DNA of 64,000 nt, taken from assembly GCF_004769575.1 (NCBI RefSeq), contig NZ_RQGA01000014.1, forward strand, positions 744,001 to 808,000, in the 5' to 3' direction. Each line of letters begins with the position of its first letter. Within the stretch, counting starts at the first letter, position 1. The notes beneath the pieces were generated by a model that worked only from the letters and a program-made list of their open reading frames with translations, searched no databases and was not told the origin of the DNA. Positions 10,358 to 19,507 of the stretch are shown piece by piece. Source of the DNA: Leptospira perdikensis (lineage in GTDB: Bacteria > Spirochaetota > Leptospiria > Leptospirales > Leptospiraceae). The translations under genes and the position numbers were made by a program.

Positions 10358-10924
10358 TCAATTTCCACTTTCTTTACGAATTAAATTTCGATTGGTTCTA
10401 ATCCATTCTTCTGTTTTAGTGACCGACTCTTTAATCAGTGCATCCAAACTATTTCGTTCCTCTGAATTAAAATTTTGTAAAACGAAGTCCGCCACTTCCA
10501 TTCCACCCTTTTCTGGTTTTCCTACACCGAACCGCAACCGGTGAAAGTCTTGTGTTCCCAGTTTTGCCACTATATCCTTTAGTCCGTTGTGACCCGCAGT
10601 TCCGCCGCCAATTTTATTTTTTATCTTACCGAAAGGTAGGTCTACTTCGTCTTGGACGACTAGGATTTGTGTAGCGGGGATCTTATACAAATTGGCTAGG
10701 GTTTGTGTTGCCTTCCCAGAAAGATTCATAAATTCCAAAGGTTTTAAAAGGTGAATTTTTTCCCCTTCCCAACTATATGTAGATTCTAAATACTTTTTAG
10801 AATCTTTAAACGAAACACTGAAATTAGAAGCGAGAGCATCAAGTATCATAAAACCAATGTTATGGCGTGTATTTTTATATTTATCCCCTGGATTTCCAAG
10901 GCCTACAATTAAAAAATGGATCAT
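10358..10924 (-). CDS. pth: Peptidyl-tRNA hydrolase
   Basis: A 188-residue cytoplasmic esterase that releases tRNA from prematurely dropped peptidyl-tRNA. The signature GLGNPGDKYKNTRHNIGF carries Asn11 and the catalytic His21, and the general-base Asp region is QDEVDLPFG. GGTAGHNGLKDI is also conserved. Its ATG overlaps the cimA stop as ATGA. Confidence 0.96.
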   Translation of the reverse strand: MIHFLIVGLGNPGDKYKNTRHNIGFMILDALASNFSVSFKDSKKYLESTYSWEGEKIHLLKPLEFMNLSGKATQTLANLYKIPATQILVVQDEVDLPFGKIKNKIGGGTAGHNGLKDIVAKLGTQDFHRLRFGVGKPEKGGMEVADFVLQNFNSEERNSLDALIKESVTKTEEWIRTNRNLIRKESGN

Positions 10925-12456
10925 ACGTTTCCGAGTAAAATATGTAACAATCGTTCGGTGGCTTTGACAGCAGCCACTTGTTGGTCAGAATCAATTCCAA
11001 TAGTGCGAATAGGATGTGTATCTCCATCCCCTTTCCATGTGATTACAGTTTCTACCAGAGCGTTTGTATTCCCACCAGGAGGTATCCTCACCTCATAGTC
11101 ATAAAGTTTTGGGATTTGAATGTTTAATTCCTTAAGAATCTTACCGAGGGCATTCATAAAAGCATCGTATCCGCCGTCTCCGAATCCACTGGCTTCAAAA
11201 TACTTTCCCTGATAATTGACCTTAACTTCTGCTTTAGGTTTTACTCCTATCCCACTGGTAACAGTGCAGGATTCGATTCGAAAACTTGCTTCTAAATTTT
11301 CGCCAGTAATGTCGGAGATAATGTAAGGCAGATCTTCTTTCGTGACAGTTTTGTTTTGATCACCGAGTTCAATCACGCGTTCTAATACTTTTTTTTCAAT
11401 TTCGGGAGATAGAACCATTCCCAATTGTTTTAAGTTTTCAGTAATACTTGCCTTACCAGCTAACTTTCCTAATGCGTATACTCTGGCTCGACCGAATCTT
11501 TCCGGCAAAATCGGATTGGCATACAAATTCCCTTTTTTGTCACCATCGGCATGAACCCCAGCAGTTTGTGTAAAAACATCTTCACCCACAATCGGACGGT
11601 TGTCTGAAATTCGTTTTCCAGAAAAAACTTCCACAAGCCTTGATGCATTTGTGATTTCTCTTTCCACAACGGAGGTTCTATATTTTGTTTTATCGTGTAA
11701 AGCGGTGACTACTGCTTCTAAGGGTGAGTTTCCGGCTCTTTCTCCAAGCCCATTCACTGCAACATGAAGGCCTTTGACCCCTGCCTGTACAGCTTCCAAA
11801 CAATTGGCAACAGCTAAATCGTAATCATTATGACCATGAAACTCAAACCAAAGTTTTGGGAATTCTTTCACCAAATCGGTGATCGCGGTCCTCACTTCTA
11901 GAGGTGACAAAACACCGAGTGTATCTGCTAAATAAAATCTACTCACAGGAAATTTGGATACTACATCCAAATATTCTAAAACATAATCTCTTGAATGAGT
12001 GTATCCATTAGACCAGTCTTCCAAATAAACATTCACAGTAATTCCTGCGGCCGCAGCATACTCTACTGTCTTTTGAATGTCAGAGAAATGTTCGGCCGGA
12101 GTTTTCCGTAGTTGATTGGTTAGGTGATTGAGGGAACCTTTTGTTAAAAGATTGAGAACTCGAACCCCTGTCCCCTTCATCCATTCGACTGTTTTATCGT
12201 AATCAACAAACCCTAAAATTTCAATTCGATTCTGAAGGTTTTCTGATTTTGCCCACTCTACTATTTTTTTAACTGCTTCGAACTCACCAGGGGAAACTCG
12301 GGCACTTGCAATTTCCACTCGATCGATCTTCAGATCTTTTAATAAATGTTTGGTGATATTAAGCTTTTGTTGCCAGGAAAAAGAAACACCATTGGTTTGT
12401 TCCCCGTCCCTTAAAGTAACGTCAAGGATTTCGATTCGAGAATTAGATTCGGTCAT
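10921..12456 (-). CDS. cimA: (R)-citramalate synthase
   Basis: A 511-residue enzyme that condenses pyruvate and acetyl-CoA to citramalate, the first step of the threonine-independent isoleucine route used by Leptospira. N-terminal catalytic TIM barrel: DVTLRDGEQTNGVSF, and the metal-binding HGHNDYDLAVAN. The linker includes TQTAGVHADGDKKGNLY. The C-terminal LeuA-type regulatory domain has ASGFGDGGYDAFMNAL. The sequence closely matches my memory of the L. interrogans enzyme (516 aa). The frame is open further upstream, but the ATG at 12456 overlaps the Smr gene stop (ATGA) and gives the family N-terminus. Confidence 0.95.
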   Translation of the reverse strand: MTESNSRIEILDVTLRDGEQTNGVSFSWQQKLNITKHLLKDLKIDRVEIASARVSPGEFEAVKKIVEWAKSENLQNRIEILGFVDYDKTVEWMKGTGVRVLNLLTKGSLNHLTNQLRKTPAEHFSDIQKTVEYAAAAGITVNVYLEDWSNGYTHSRDYVLEYLDVVSKFPVSRFYLADTLGVLSPLEVRTAITDLVKEFPKLWFEFHGHNDYDLAVANCLEAVQAGVKGLHVAVNGLGERAGNSPLEAVVTALHDKTKYRTSVVEREITNASRLVEVFSGKRISDNRPIVGEDVFTQTAGVHADGDKKGNLYANPILPERFGRARVYALGKLAGKASITENLKQLGMVLSPEIEKKVLERVIELGDQNKTVTKEDLPYIISDITGENLEASFRIESCTVTSGIGVKPKAEVKVNYQGKYFEASGFGDGGYDAFMNALGKILKELNIQIPKLYDYEVRIPPGGNTNALVETVITWKGDGDTHPIRTIGIDSDQQVAAVKATERLLHILLGNV

Positions 12457-12728
12457 GATTTCAATCGGTTGATGTATTCTTTGGACGGAGCGAGAATTTC
12501 CACCATCGTTGCGCCCGGATTGGACCGAAACATCGGATCGGTCTCCACTAGTTTCAGAAAATCGCAAGTGGCTACGTAGTCAATCGCCATTCGGCGGAGG
12601 ATTCCTTCCCCGATCCCATGTAAGATTTCAACATAGGATTCCCCGTCCATAAAGGCCTCATGGAGTTCTCGTTCTAATTTGATACGAGCCTCTTCAAATC
12701 GGAGTTTTCGGATGTAGATGGTACGCAC
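12453..12728 (-). CDS. Smr-domain protein
   Basis: A 91-residue stand-alone Smr (small MutS-related) domain. EILHGIGEGILRR corresponds to the HGxGxGxLR motif; members are structure-selective DNA or RNA nucleases, some acting at collided ribosomes. The first Smr motif (LDLHG) is degenerate here (IYIRKLRFEEA). It lies 21 nt after the response regulator and overlaps cimA by 4 nt. Confidence 0.85.
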   Translation of the reverse strand: MRTIYIRKLRFEEARIKLERELHEAFMDGESYVEILHGIGEGILRRMAIDYVATCDFLKLVETDPMFRSNPGATMVEILAPSKEYINRLKS

Positions 12729-12749
12729 CTTAAGTCCAGAAAATGGGAC

Positions 12750-13166
12750 TTAGGTCAAATTGCAACAGAAACGAACCGCATCTAGCAGTTCTCTAGTGTT
12801 CCAAGGTTTGGAAAAAATAGCATAGGTTTTTGCCTCTTCTTTGACCCGGTTGATGGCGTCCCGGTCAGCGTGGCCTGAAATGAGGATGGATTTGATGTGT
12901 GGGTATTTTTGGTGGACTTGGATGAGAAATTCATCCCCCCGCATTCCCGGCATCAGCCAATCCGAAAGGATGAGAATGACTTCAACTCCTGAACCACAAA
13001 GGTCATCAATGACTTCCATAGCCTCTTCTGGATTTTGAGCTGTTTCGTAAGTATAACTTCCGCCAATCTCACGTTTTAGTTCTTGTACGAGCGAAAGAAG
13101 AAGAATAGGCTCATCATCCACACATAGGATTGCGTTTTTCTCATGTTGTAGCTGCGTAATATTCAA
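12750..13166 (-). CDS. Response regulator, stand-alone receiver domain
   Basis: A 138-residue CheY-like receiver without an output domain. The acidic pair is in CVDDEP, the phospho-acceptor is Asp69 in [15 protein letters not shown], the conserved Ser is in ILISGHAD, and the Lys is in FSKPW. The start is inferred as TTG at 13166. It overlaps the kinase stop as TTGA and has AAGGGG about 8 nt upstream. A longer frame opens at a TTG at 13199 but would run inside the kinase. It is probably the phosphorylation partner of the adjacent kinase. Confidence 0.9.
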   Translation of the reverse strand: MNITQLQHEKNAILCVDDEPILLLSLVQELKREIGGSYTYETAQNPEEAMEVIDDLCGSGVEVILILSDWLMPGMRGDEFLIQVHQKYPHIKSILISGHADRDAINRVKEEAKTYAIFSKPWNTRELLDAVRFCCNLT

Positions 13167-15895
13167 TCTCTTTCCCCTTCTCGTGCCTTTGGCAAACAAA
13201 CTCTAAATTCCGTTCCCGTATCATCTGACGAAAATTCTATGGTTCCCTTCATTTTTTCTACGATTTGTTTACAAATGTCAAGCCCAAGGCCAATACCTTC
13301 GCCATGTTTTTTTGTAGTGAAAAAAGGCAAAAAAATCTTATCGCGAATTTCAGGGGCAATTCCTTTCCCTGAATCATGAATTGATGTAATCACAGAATCT
13401 GCATTCGATGACACAGTGATTTTTAATTTTCCACGATAATCCATCGCTTGTAACGCATTATTAATGAGATTGATCCAAACCTGATTGAGTTTATCCCTTT
13501 CCGCCAAACAATAATCAGCTGTTGAATAAAATTTGGTAATTTCCACATCATTTTTGATTTTTGTTTGGTATAAAGTAAGAATTGAATCTAACTCTGTAGG
13601 AATATGAACATTTTGAAAGTTTGTTTCTGTTTCAGAACGATCTGTGTATAAATAATGTTTGAGTGCATTCACAACATGAGAAGCTTTTTCTGTAGCTGTT
13701 TGAACAATATATACCAAACGGTATAAACTTCCTAAAATGAGTACATTTTGTAATATAATTCCTGACCTTGGTTTTTTTAGAATTTTCAAAAGTGGTTCTT
13801 CTAACTGCAGGATACCAAGAGAAGTTAGATCTTCTATCATTTCTTCTGGATTTTCAATTTGGTGAGAATTTAAAATTCCTAATCTCTCCTTTTTTTCTGC
13901 CCGATTGAGTAATCCTGAATTACGAGAACCAAAAGATACACCCATATGTAACAGTTGTCGAAAGTCTTCTCTCTCCGAATGGTCCAAAGACTCTAAAAAA
14001 TCAGGTAAGTTTGTGATATCATTTTTAATAATTTCGGACATAGCACGCACACTAGAAGTAATGGCACCAAGAGGTGTATTCAATTCATGAGTGATCCCTG
14101 CAGCAAATTGACCGAGAGCAGCCAATTTTTCGCTTAATAGAAGTTGGGTTTGTGTTTTATGTAAGTCGATTAAGATTTTTTCTTTTGTCTCAATCATCTC
14201 AACAAGACTACGATTACTTTCTATCAATGCTTCTGTCCTTTGACCAATTTTTTCTTCCAAATTGGAATTGGTCTCCATCACCAAACGTTGGCTTTCTTCC
14301 ACACGTTCAAAACTTTGTTTGAGTTCCGAAGACATAAAACGTAAAGCCACGGAAAGGTCTTTGAGTTCAGCAATCATACTCTCACCGACAGGGATGTCCC
14401 AATCACCTTTGGCAAGAGATTTAGATGCGTTGGCAAAAGAGAGAACAGGCCTCGTCACAAACTCCGCAAGGACAATCGCAAGTAATAAACTGAGAAGAAT
14501 GGCCCAAGCAAATACCATTGCTGATTCACTATTGCCCGTAATCACTCCACTTAGATAAAATGAATAAGGGAACAAAGTAATGAGATATGTTTTTTCTTTT
14601 AAATTAGGATGGGTGTAAATGGTGACCATTGCATTCCAATTCTCACGAGCGAGTGGTTTTTTGGTAACAATTGCGAAACTAAATCTTTTTTCTGCGGTAT
14701 TGATTTCGTTACCGAGTTTCTTGAGTTCCACTCTTACAGTTTCCAATAATCTTGTTTTTCCCACCTCTGAAGATAGAGAGGCCATTGGATTTAAGTGTTC
14801 ATCAAGTAAGAATACCCGACCGTAAGTATTCACTTTGGAAACTTCCAGAACGTCTATGAGTCCACTCATATCATAATTTTTTTTATCAGAGAGTGGTAGC
14901 TCAGATAAATACCGGTCCAAACTAAGATTGATGTTTTTTGACCATTGCCTATGTAAAACTTCCACCATCTGGAAGGCTGATTGTTCTGCATTTTTAAGTG
15001 TTACGTAAGCGGTGACACCAACCAAAAACAAAACCAAACAGACAAAAGGTGTCACTATGAATAACTGCAACGAAATCCCTGTTCTTGTTTCTAAATCGGC
15101 TTGTAAGGTTTCAAATTCATCTGGACCCGATTTCCAAATGGTAATTGGTTCTGAAAGTGTAACTTCTTTGACTTGGTCTGGAACCTCCGCCCAAAAAAAT
15201 CCCAACCGTCTTACCAGCGGATATACAAACAACATAACAAAAGGTGCTAAGATCCAAGTGATCCCTGTTGTGAATATAAGTGCAGAACTAATTGTATGGT
15301 ATGAGATTTCAGCTCCAAATTGTTCTGAACACAAATAACCCCACAAAAATGGCTCTAAAATAAAAAACAAAAATACAAATAAAAAGTAATACACCCATAT
15401 GCGAACCTTACGAAAGTCAGGTGATTTACCAATCATTTGGTATGACAACCAAAACAAACTGGGGTTGATAAAGTAACCGGGTAACCAATCCCAAAGGAAT
15501 TCAGGAGGAACTCCCTCAATCAAATCAGAAAGCCCATAGGCAAAAGGCACTGCCAGTAGGGCCGGGTAACCAAAAAAATTCAAACAAAGAAAAACGGAAA
15601 GGTCTTTTAAACTTTCGAGTGTTTGGGCCCCAGGAATGAGGACAATGGAACTTCCTAAATACCCAGTAAGAAAAATGGAAACAAAGGTGATGAGAAACCA
15701 GTAGAAACTAGTTAGGTTCCAATTCCAAACTTCCCTAGAAATTCGAAACGTTTTCCCGTTTCGAAAGGTAAAACCGGTAAATGCAAATATAGAAATAATA
15801 GAACCGAGTAAAAATGAAAACCGGCCCCAAACCTCCAAAATAGGCAATGGAATGTTGGAAACAAGGTGTTCAATCCAAACGATGATCTCGGCCAT
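13163..15895 (-). CDS. Membrane sensor histidine kinase with HAMP domain
   Basis: A 910-residue sensor kinase. The N-terminus has about six to seven hydrophobic helices (residues 20-235), then a helix near 275-300, an extracytoplasmic stretch, a helix near 455-475 and a HAMP region (about 480-535). A coiled coil leads to the H-box [13 protein letters not shown] (His603). The N-box is [15 protein letters not shown], and the G-boxes are DSGKGIAP and [10 protein letters not shown]. About 130 residues separate the H-box helix from the next dimer helix, much more than usual. The start is the ATG at 15895; further upstream would enter mutY. The signal is unknown. Confidence 0.9.
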   Translation of the reverse strand: MAEIIVWIEHLVSNIPLPILEVWGRFSFLLGSIISIFAFTGFTFRNGKTFRISREVWNWNLTSFYWFLITFVSIFLTGYLGSSIVLIPGAQTLESLKDLSVFLCLNFFGYPALLAVPFAYGLSDLIEGVPPEFLWDWLPGYFINPSLFWLSYQMIGKSPDFRKVRIWVYYFLFVFLFFILEPFLWGYLCSEQFGAEISYHTISSALIFTTGITWILAPFVMLFVYPLVRRLGFFWAEVPDQVKEVTLSEPITIWKSGPDEFETLQADLETRTGISLQLFIVTPFVCLVLFLVGVTAYVTLKNAEQSAFQMVEVLHRQWSKNINLSLDRYLSELPLSDKKNYDMSGLIDVLEVSKVNTYGRVFLLDEHLNPMASLSSEVGKTRLLETVRVELKKLGNEINTAEKRFSFAIVTKKPLARENWNAMVTIYTHPNLKEKTYLITLFPYSFYLSGVITGNSESAMVFAWAILLSLLLAIVLAEFVTRPVLSFANASKSLAKGDWDIPVGESMIAELKDLSVALRFMSSELKQSFERVEESQRLVMETNSNLEEKIGQRTEALIESNRSLVEMIETKEKILIDLHKTQTQLLLSEKLAALGQFAAGITHELNTPLGAITSSVRAMSEIIKNDITNLPDFLESLDHSEREDFRQLLHMGVSFGSRNSGLLNRAEKKERLGILNSHQIENPEEMIEDLTSLGILQLEEPLLKILKKPRSGIILQNVLILGSLYRLVYIVQTATEKASHVVNALKHYLYTDRSETETNFQNVHIPTELDSILTLYQTKIKNDVEITKFYSTADYCLAERDKLNQVWINLINNALQAMDYRGKLKITVSSNADSVITSIHDSGKGIAPEIRDKIFLPFFTTKKHGEGIGLGLDICKQIVEKMKGTIEFSSDDTGTEFRVCLPKAREGERD

Positions 15896-15915
15896 AGCCC
15901 GTGAATCGTAACTAA

Positions 15916-16992
15916 CTAGAGTTCTAAGTAAAGCAAAATCTTTTTTACTTTGGAGGCGAGTGATGAGGGAAATTCGGTATCCAAAGTGGAAAGAGTGACC
16001 CACTTACTTTCTATACCAAATTTCTTTGTCAGACCTTCCACCCCCACCTTCTCATCCAGTGGCGCCGAAAGAACGGAAAAAACCATTTTATGGTGGGTGA
16101 TCGTATGTTTGAATTGACCGATGGGTTTGGGATTTGGATCCGACAAAGTTTTCCTTAAGGACAAAAAGAACGGACTGGGTTCATAGGCTTCCGCTGGAAT
16201 TTCTCCGGTAAATCCATAAGGTAAATGGAACATTCCTTTTAAAAAGCGCATCTTCGGTTCCCGAACGAGGAGGATGGACTCTTTGTGAAAAAGAACCCAT
16301 ATCTCTGCGGAAAGTTGGATTTGTTTTTTATCCTTTTCACGAATCGGAATCTCACTTGTCTTCTGATGGATCCTCGCAAAACAGGAATCAGTCAAAGGGC
16401 ATAACAGACATTTCGGAGATTCTGGCAAACAAAGCGTTGCTCCAAGTTCCATCATAGCTTGGTTGTGATCACCGGGATGGTCGATATTTAAAAATTCATC
16501 TGCTTTGTTTTGTAAATCACTGTCTGCTTTGGCACCCAAAATGTTCTTTGTGTAGCCATAATAACGAGAGAGCACCCGCTTTACATTCCCATCCAAAACG
16601 GCAAGAGGTAAGTCATAAGCAATAGAAAGAATGGCGCGAGCAGTATAGTTTCCAATTCCCGGAAGTTGTAAAACCTTGGCAAGATCTTTGGGAAATGCCC
16701 CATTATAATTTTGTACAAGAAAAATAGCAGCCTTTCTGATATTACGAGCTCTGCTATAATACCCAAGTCCCTTCCAATGGGCAAGCACCTCCTCTTCTGT
16801 GGCAGATGCTAAAGTTTCTGGTGTGGGGAATCGTTTGATAAAAGCTTCATATAGCGGAAGCATCGCGTTAACGCGAGTTTGCTGAAGCATAACTTCAGAA
16901 ATCCAAATTGGATATGCTTGTTTTTTCTTTCGAAATGGGAGATCCCTTTTGTGAATTTGATACCAGTCGTGTAGTTTTTTTTGAGGTATCAA
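15916..16992 (-). CDS. mutY: A/G-specific adenine DNA glycosylase
   Basis: A 358-residue base-excision enzyme that removes adenine opposite 8-oxoguanine. The helix-hairpin-helix is LPGIGNYTARAI, catalytic Glu33 lies in SEVMLQQTR and Asp134 in AVLDGNVKRVLSR. The 4Fe-4S ligands are Cys188, 195, 198 and 204 (C-x6-C-x2-C-x5-C). A MutT-like C-terminal domain follows. The start is TTG at 16992, overlapping the upstream gene's stop as TTGA, and is the only position consistent with the family N-terminus. Confidence 0.95.
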   Translation of the reverse strand: MIPQKKLHDWYQIHKRDLPFRKKKQAYPIWISEVMLQQTRVNAMLPLYEAFIKRFPTPETLASATEEEVLAHWKGLGYYSRARNIRKAAIFLVQNYNGAFPKDLAKVLQLPGIGNYTARAILSIAYDLPLAVLDGNVKRVLSRYYGYTKNILGAKADSDLQNKADEFLNIDHPGDHNQAMMELGATLCLPESPKCLLCPLTDSCFARIHQKTSEIPIREKDKKQIQLSAEIWVLFHKESILLVREPKMRFLKGMFHLPYGFTGEIPAEAYEPSPFFLSLRKTLSDPNPKPIGQFKHTITHHKMVFSVLSAPLDEKVGVEGLTKKFGIESKWVTLSTLDTEFPSSLASKVKKILLYLEL

Positions 16993-17273
16993 ATTTCCGA
17001 ATCTTGTATGCTGTAACGAAGGTAGGTATTACAACTCCCCTCTTCAGTGTAACGGACGAGATCGTAATCCAAACGTGTGGAACGGAAGAATTTGGAATGT
17101 GCCAACCTTTCGCGAATTTCTTGGCGAATATGGTCACGAGCTTCTTGACGTTTGTCGTAATGGGCTGGTGACAGGATTTCGCTTTTATAAGACAAACTTC
17201 CCTCGCGATAGATCGCCACAGTGACTTGCACCCGGTATTTTCGCTGTAATCCTTGTTTTACTTCAGTATTCAT
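16989..17273 (-). CDS. Hypothetical protein, first gene of the mutY cluster
   Basis: A 94-residue soluble, highly charged protein (MNTEVKQGLQRKYRVQ...) that I do not recognise. It has Arg/Glu-rich helical stretches in its middle (QEARDHIRQEIRERLAH), with beta-like ends. Its stop is coupled to the TTG start of mutY. No ribosome-binding site is obvious before the ATG at 17273. It is divergent from ispG across a 140-base gap that must carry both promoters. Confidence 0.75.
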   Translation of the reverse strand: MNTEVKQGLQRKYRVQVTVAIYREGSLSYKSEILSPAHYDKRQEARDHIRQEIRERLAHSKFFRSTRLDYDLVRYTEEGSCNTYLRYSIQDSEI

Positions 17274-17413
17274 CGTTTCAAAAACTCGAGGTATTCTTCC
17301 TAAATAGATTTTCGGTCAGGGGGAGAGGGAAATTGAAACCCACGGATTTTTTTCATACTGCTTGCCCAAAAATTCGAATTTAATTTCCTAGATAATGAGA
17401 ACATAAGATTCAA

Positions 17414-19465
17414 ATGAGCACCAAATATAACGAATCGCCATTTTTCTACAAAAGACGTCCTACCCGAGAAGTGATGGTGGGAGGTGTGGGAATTGGAGGA
17501 AAAAATCCAATCCGTATCCAATCCATGATTACATCTAACACAAGAGATACGGATGCGAGTATCCAACAAATTGCAGACTTAGAAAGAGCTGGTTCCGAAA
17601 TCGTTCGCCTAACAGTACCGAGTCAAGCAGATGCAGATAATTTACCTGAGATTCGAAAAAGGATGAAGGAACTTGGACTAAAAGTTCCTTTGGTAGCAGA
17701 TATACATTTCACTCCACAAGTGGCTTTAAAATGTGTAGAATGGGTTGAGAAGGTGCGAATCAATCCAGGAAATTTTGCAGACAAAAAGAAATTTGAAATC
17801 ATCGAATATACGGACAAAGATTATAACGAAGAATTAGAAAGAATCGAAGAAGTATTCACTCCTCTAGTTTTGCGAGCCAAAGAACTCGGTGTTGCAATGC
17901 GAATCGGAACCAATCACGGTAGTCTTTCCGATCGCATTATGAATCGATTTGGTGACACACCACTGGGAATGGTAGAATCCGCATTGGAGTTTATTCGCAT
18001 CGCCGAATCAAATTCCTACAAAGACATAGTGGTTTCCATGAAAGCATCCAACCCACAAGTGATGATCCAAGCCTATCGTATGTTAGTTTCTAGATTTTAT
18101 GATTTGGGAATGGATTATCCTTTACATTTAGGTGTGACTGAAGCTGGTGATGGAAAGGATGGAAGGATCAAATCTGCAATCGGTATTGGAAGTTTACTCG
18201 AAGATGGACTCGGCGATACCATTCGTGTCTCTCTGACAGAAGATGCCATTTATGAAATCCCTGTGGCCAAAGAACTTGTTCGCAAATACAACGAACGTTT
18301 CCTAGACCAAATCAATTCTCGTGTGAATTTACCCGTTCCCAATGCAGATGAGACAGTCACCAAAAATAAAGAAACTATCTATACTGAATTCCGAGATCCT
18401 TTCCAATACTCAAGATTCTACTCTAAAGAACTAAACTTAGGAGAAACAAAAGTCGGTGACACATCTCCCGTTCGTATCGAAATTAGTTTTCCTTTTTTCG
18501 GATCGGAATCGGCAGAAGAAGTTTTAAATCTCATCCAAAGAGAAACTAAATCAGGTCGGATTCCGGAAATGTTGCACTTTAAAATTGATTCCGAATTGGA
18601 TTTAATTTCGCTTGGAACTATGGTTCGGCGAGGATCCTTCCCTTTACCGGTTTCCGTGGAACTTTCAAGAGAGCTAACCTACCAGTATGATAGTTTGGCA
18701 GAGGATCTATATCGGATCCAAAAGTGGGTCATAAACCCCTCGATCTTTTTCCAAGAATCCGAAGAGTCTTGGGACGATCTTTTGGATTTTGTGGCTCGAT
18801 TTGCCAAAGACAAACGAACAGTCGAATGGAGTATTGATACAAAAGATATTCACCTAACAGAAAAAATTGCGAAGGAATCTCAAAAACGAAAAATAGAAAA
18901 TCTGGTTTTTTCTGTAAAAAATGGAGATTTACTTACAGTTCGAAAACTGGCATATTATTTACGAGAGTCAGATTACCCGATTGCCCTTGTCACCCACTCC
19001 AATGATAAAGAATCACTACTTTACGAATCTTCTATCCAAGTGGGCGGAAGTCTACTCGATGGAATCGGAGATATTGTGCGCCTCTCCTATGGAGACGGGG
19101 AACCAGAAGAGTCTTTAATTTTAAGTTTTGATATTTTGCAGGCCACAAGACTTCGCCTAACAAAAACAGAATATATATCTTGTCCGTCTTGTGGTCGCAC
19201 CATGTTTGATTTACAGTCTACAACTGCCATGATCAAAAAAAGAACCGGACATCTGAAAGGTGTGAAGATTGCGGTTATGGGTTGTATTGTCAATGGTCCG
19301 GGTGAGATGGCAGATGCCGATTTTGGGTATGTAGGCGCAGGAATTGGTAAGGTTCATCTCTACAAAGGGAAAGAAATTGTAAAAAAAGGTGTCTCCGAAG
19401 GAGAAGCTGCCGACCAACTCATCGACCTCATTCGCGAAAATGGAATGTGGACCGATCCTGAATAA
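17414..19465 (+). CDS. ispG: 4-hydroxy-3-methylbut-2-enyl diphosphate synthase, long form
   Basis: A 683-residue enzyme of the MEP isoprenoid pathway. The N-terminal TIM barrel (MVGGVGIGGKNPIRIQSM, VADIHFTPQVAL) is followed by a long central insert (about residues 300-560). The C-terminal 4Fe-4S domain has ligands in SCPSCGRT and MGCIVNGPGEMADADFG, the latter including the conserved Glu. E. coli IspG has about 370 residues; the insert-bearing form is known from plants, Chlamydia and Bacteroidetes. The reductant is not encoded nearby. Confidence 0.95.
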   Translation: MSTKYNESPFFYKRRPTREVMVGGVGIGGKNPIRIQSMITSNTRDTDASIQQIADLERAGSEIVRLTVPSQADADNLPEIRKRMKELGLKVPLVADIHFTPQVALKCVEWVEKVRINPGNFADKKKFEIIEYTDKDYNEELERIEEVFTPLVLRAKELGVAMRIGTNHGSLSDRIMNRFGDTPLGMVESALEFIRIAESNSYKDIVVSMKASNPQVMIQAYRMLVSRFYDLGMDYPLHLGVTEAGDGKDGRIKSAIGIGSLLEDGLGDTIRVSLTEDAIYEIPVAKELVRKYNERFLDQINSRVNLPVPNADETVTKNKETIYTEFRDPFQYSRFYSKELNLGETKVGDTSPVRIEISFPFFGSESAEEVLNLIQRETKSGRIPEMLHFKIDSELDLISLGTMVRRGSFPLPVSVELSRELTYQYDSLAEDLYRIQKWVINPSIFFQESEESWDDLLDFVARFAKDKRTVEWSIDTKDIHLTEKIAKESQKRKIENLVFSVKNGDLLTVRKLAYYLRESDYPIALVTHSNDKESLLYESSIQVGGSLLDGIGDIVRLSYGDGEPEESLILSFDILQATRLRLTKTEYISCPSCGRTMFDLQSTTAMIKKRTGHLKGVKIAVMGCIVNGPGEMADADFGYVGAGIGKVHLYKGKEIVKKGVSEGEAADQLIDLIRENGMWTDPE

Positions 19466-19507
19466 AAAGTAGTTCCCCTCTTCCCACGGATGTGAACCAT
19501 TTCCACC

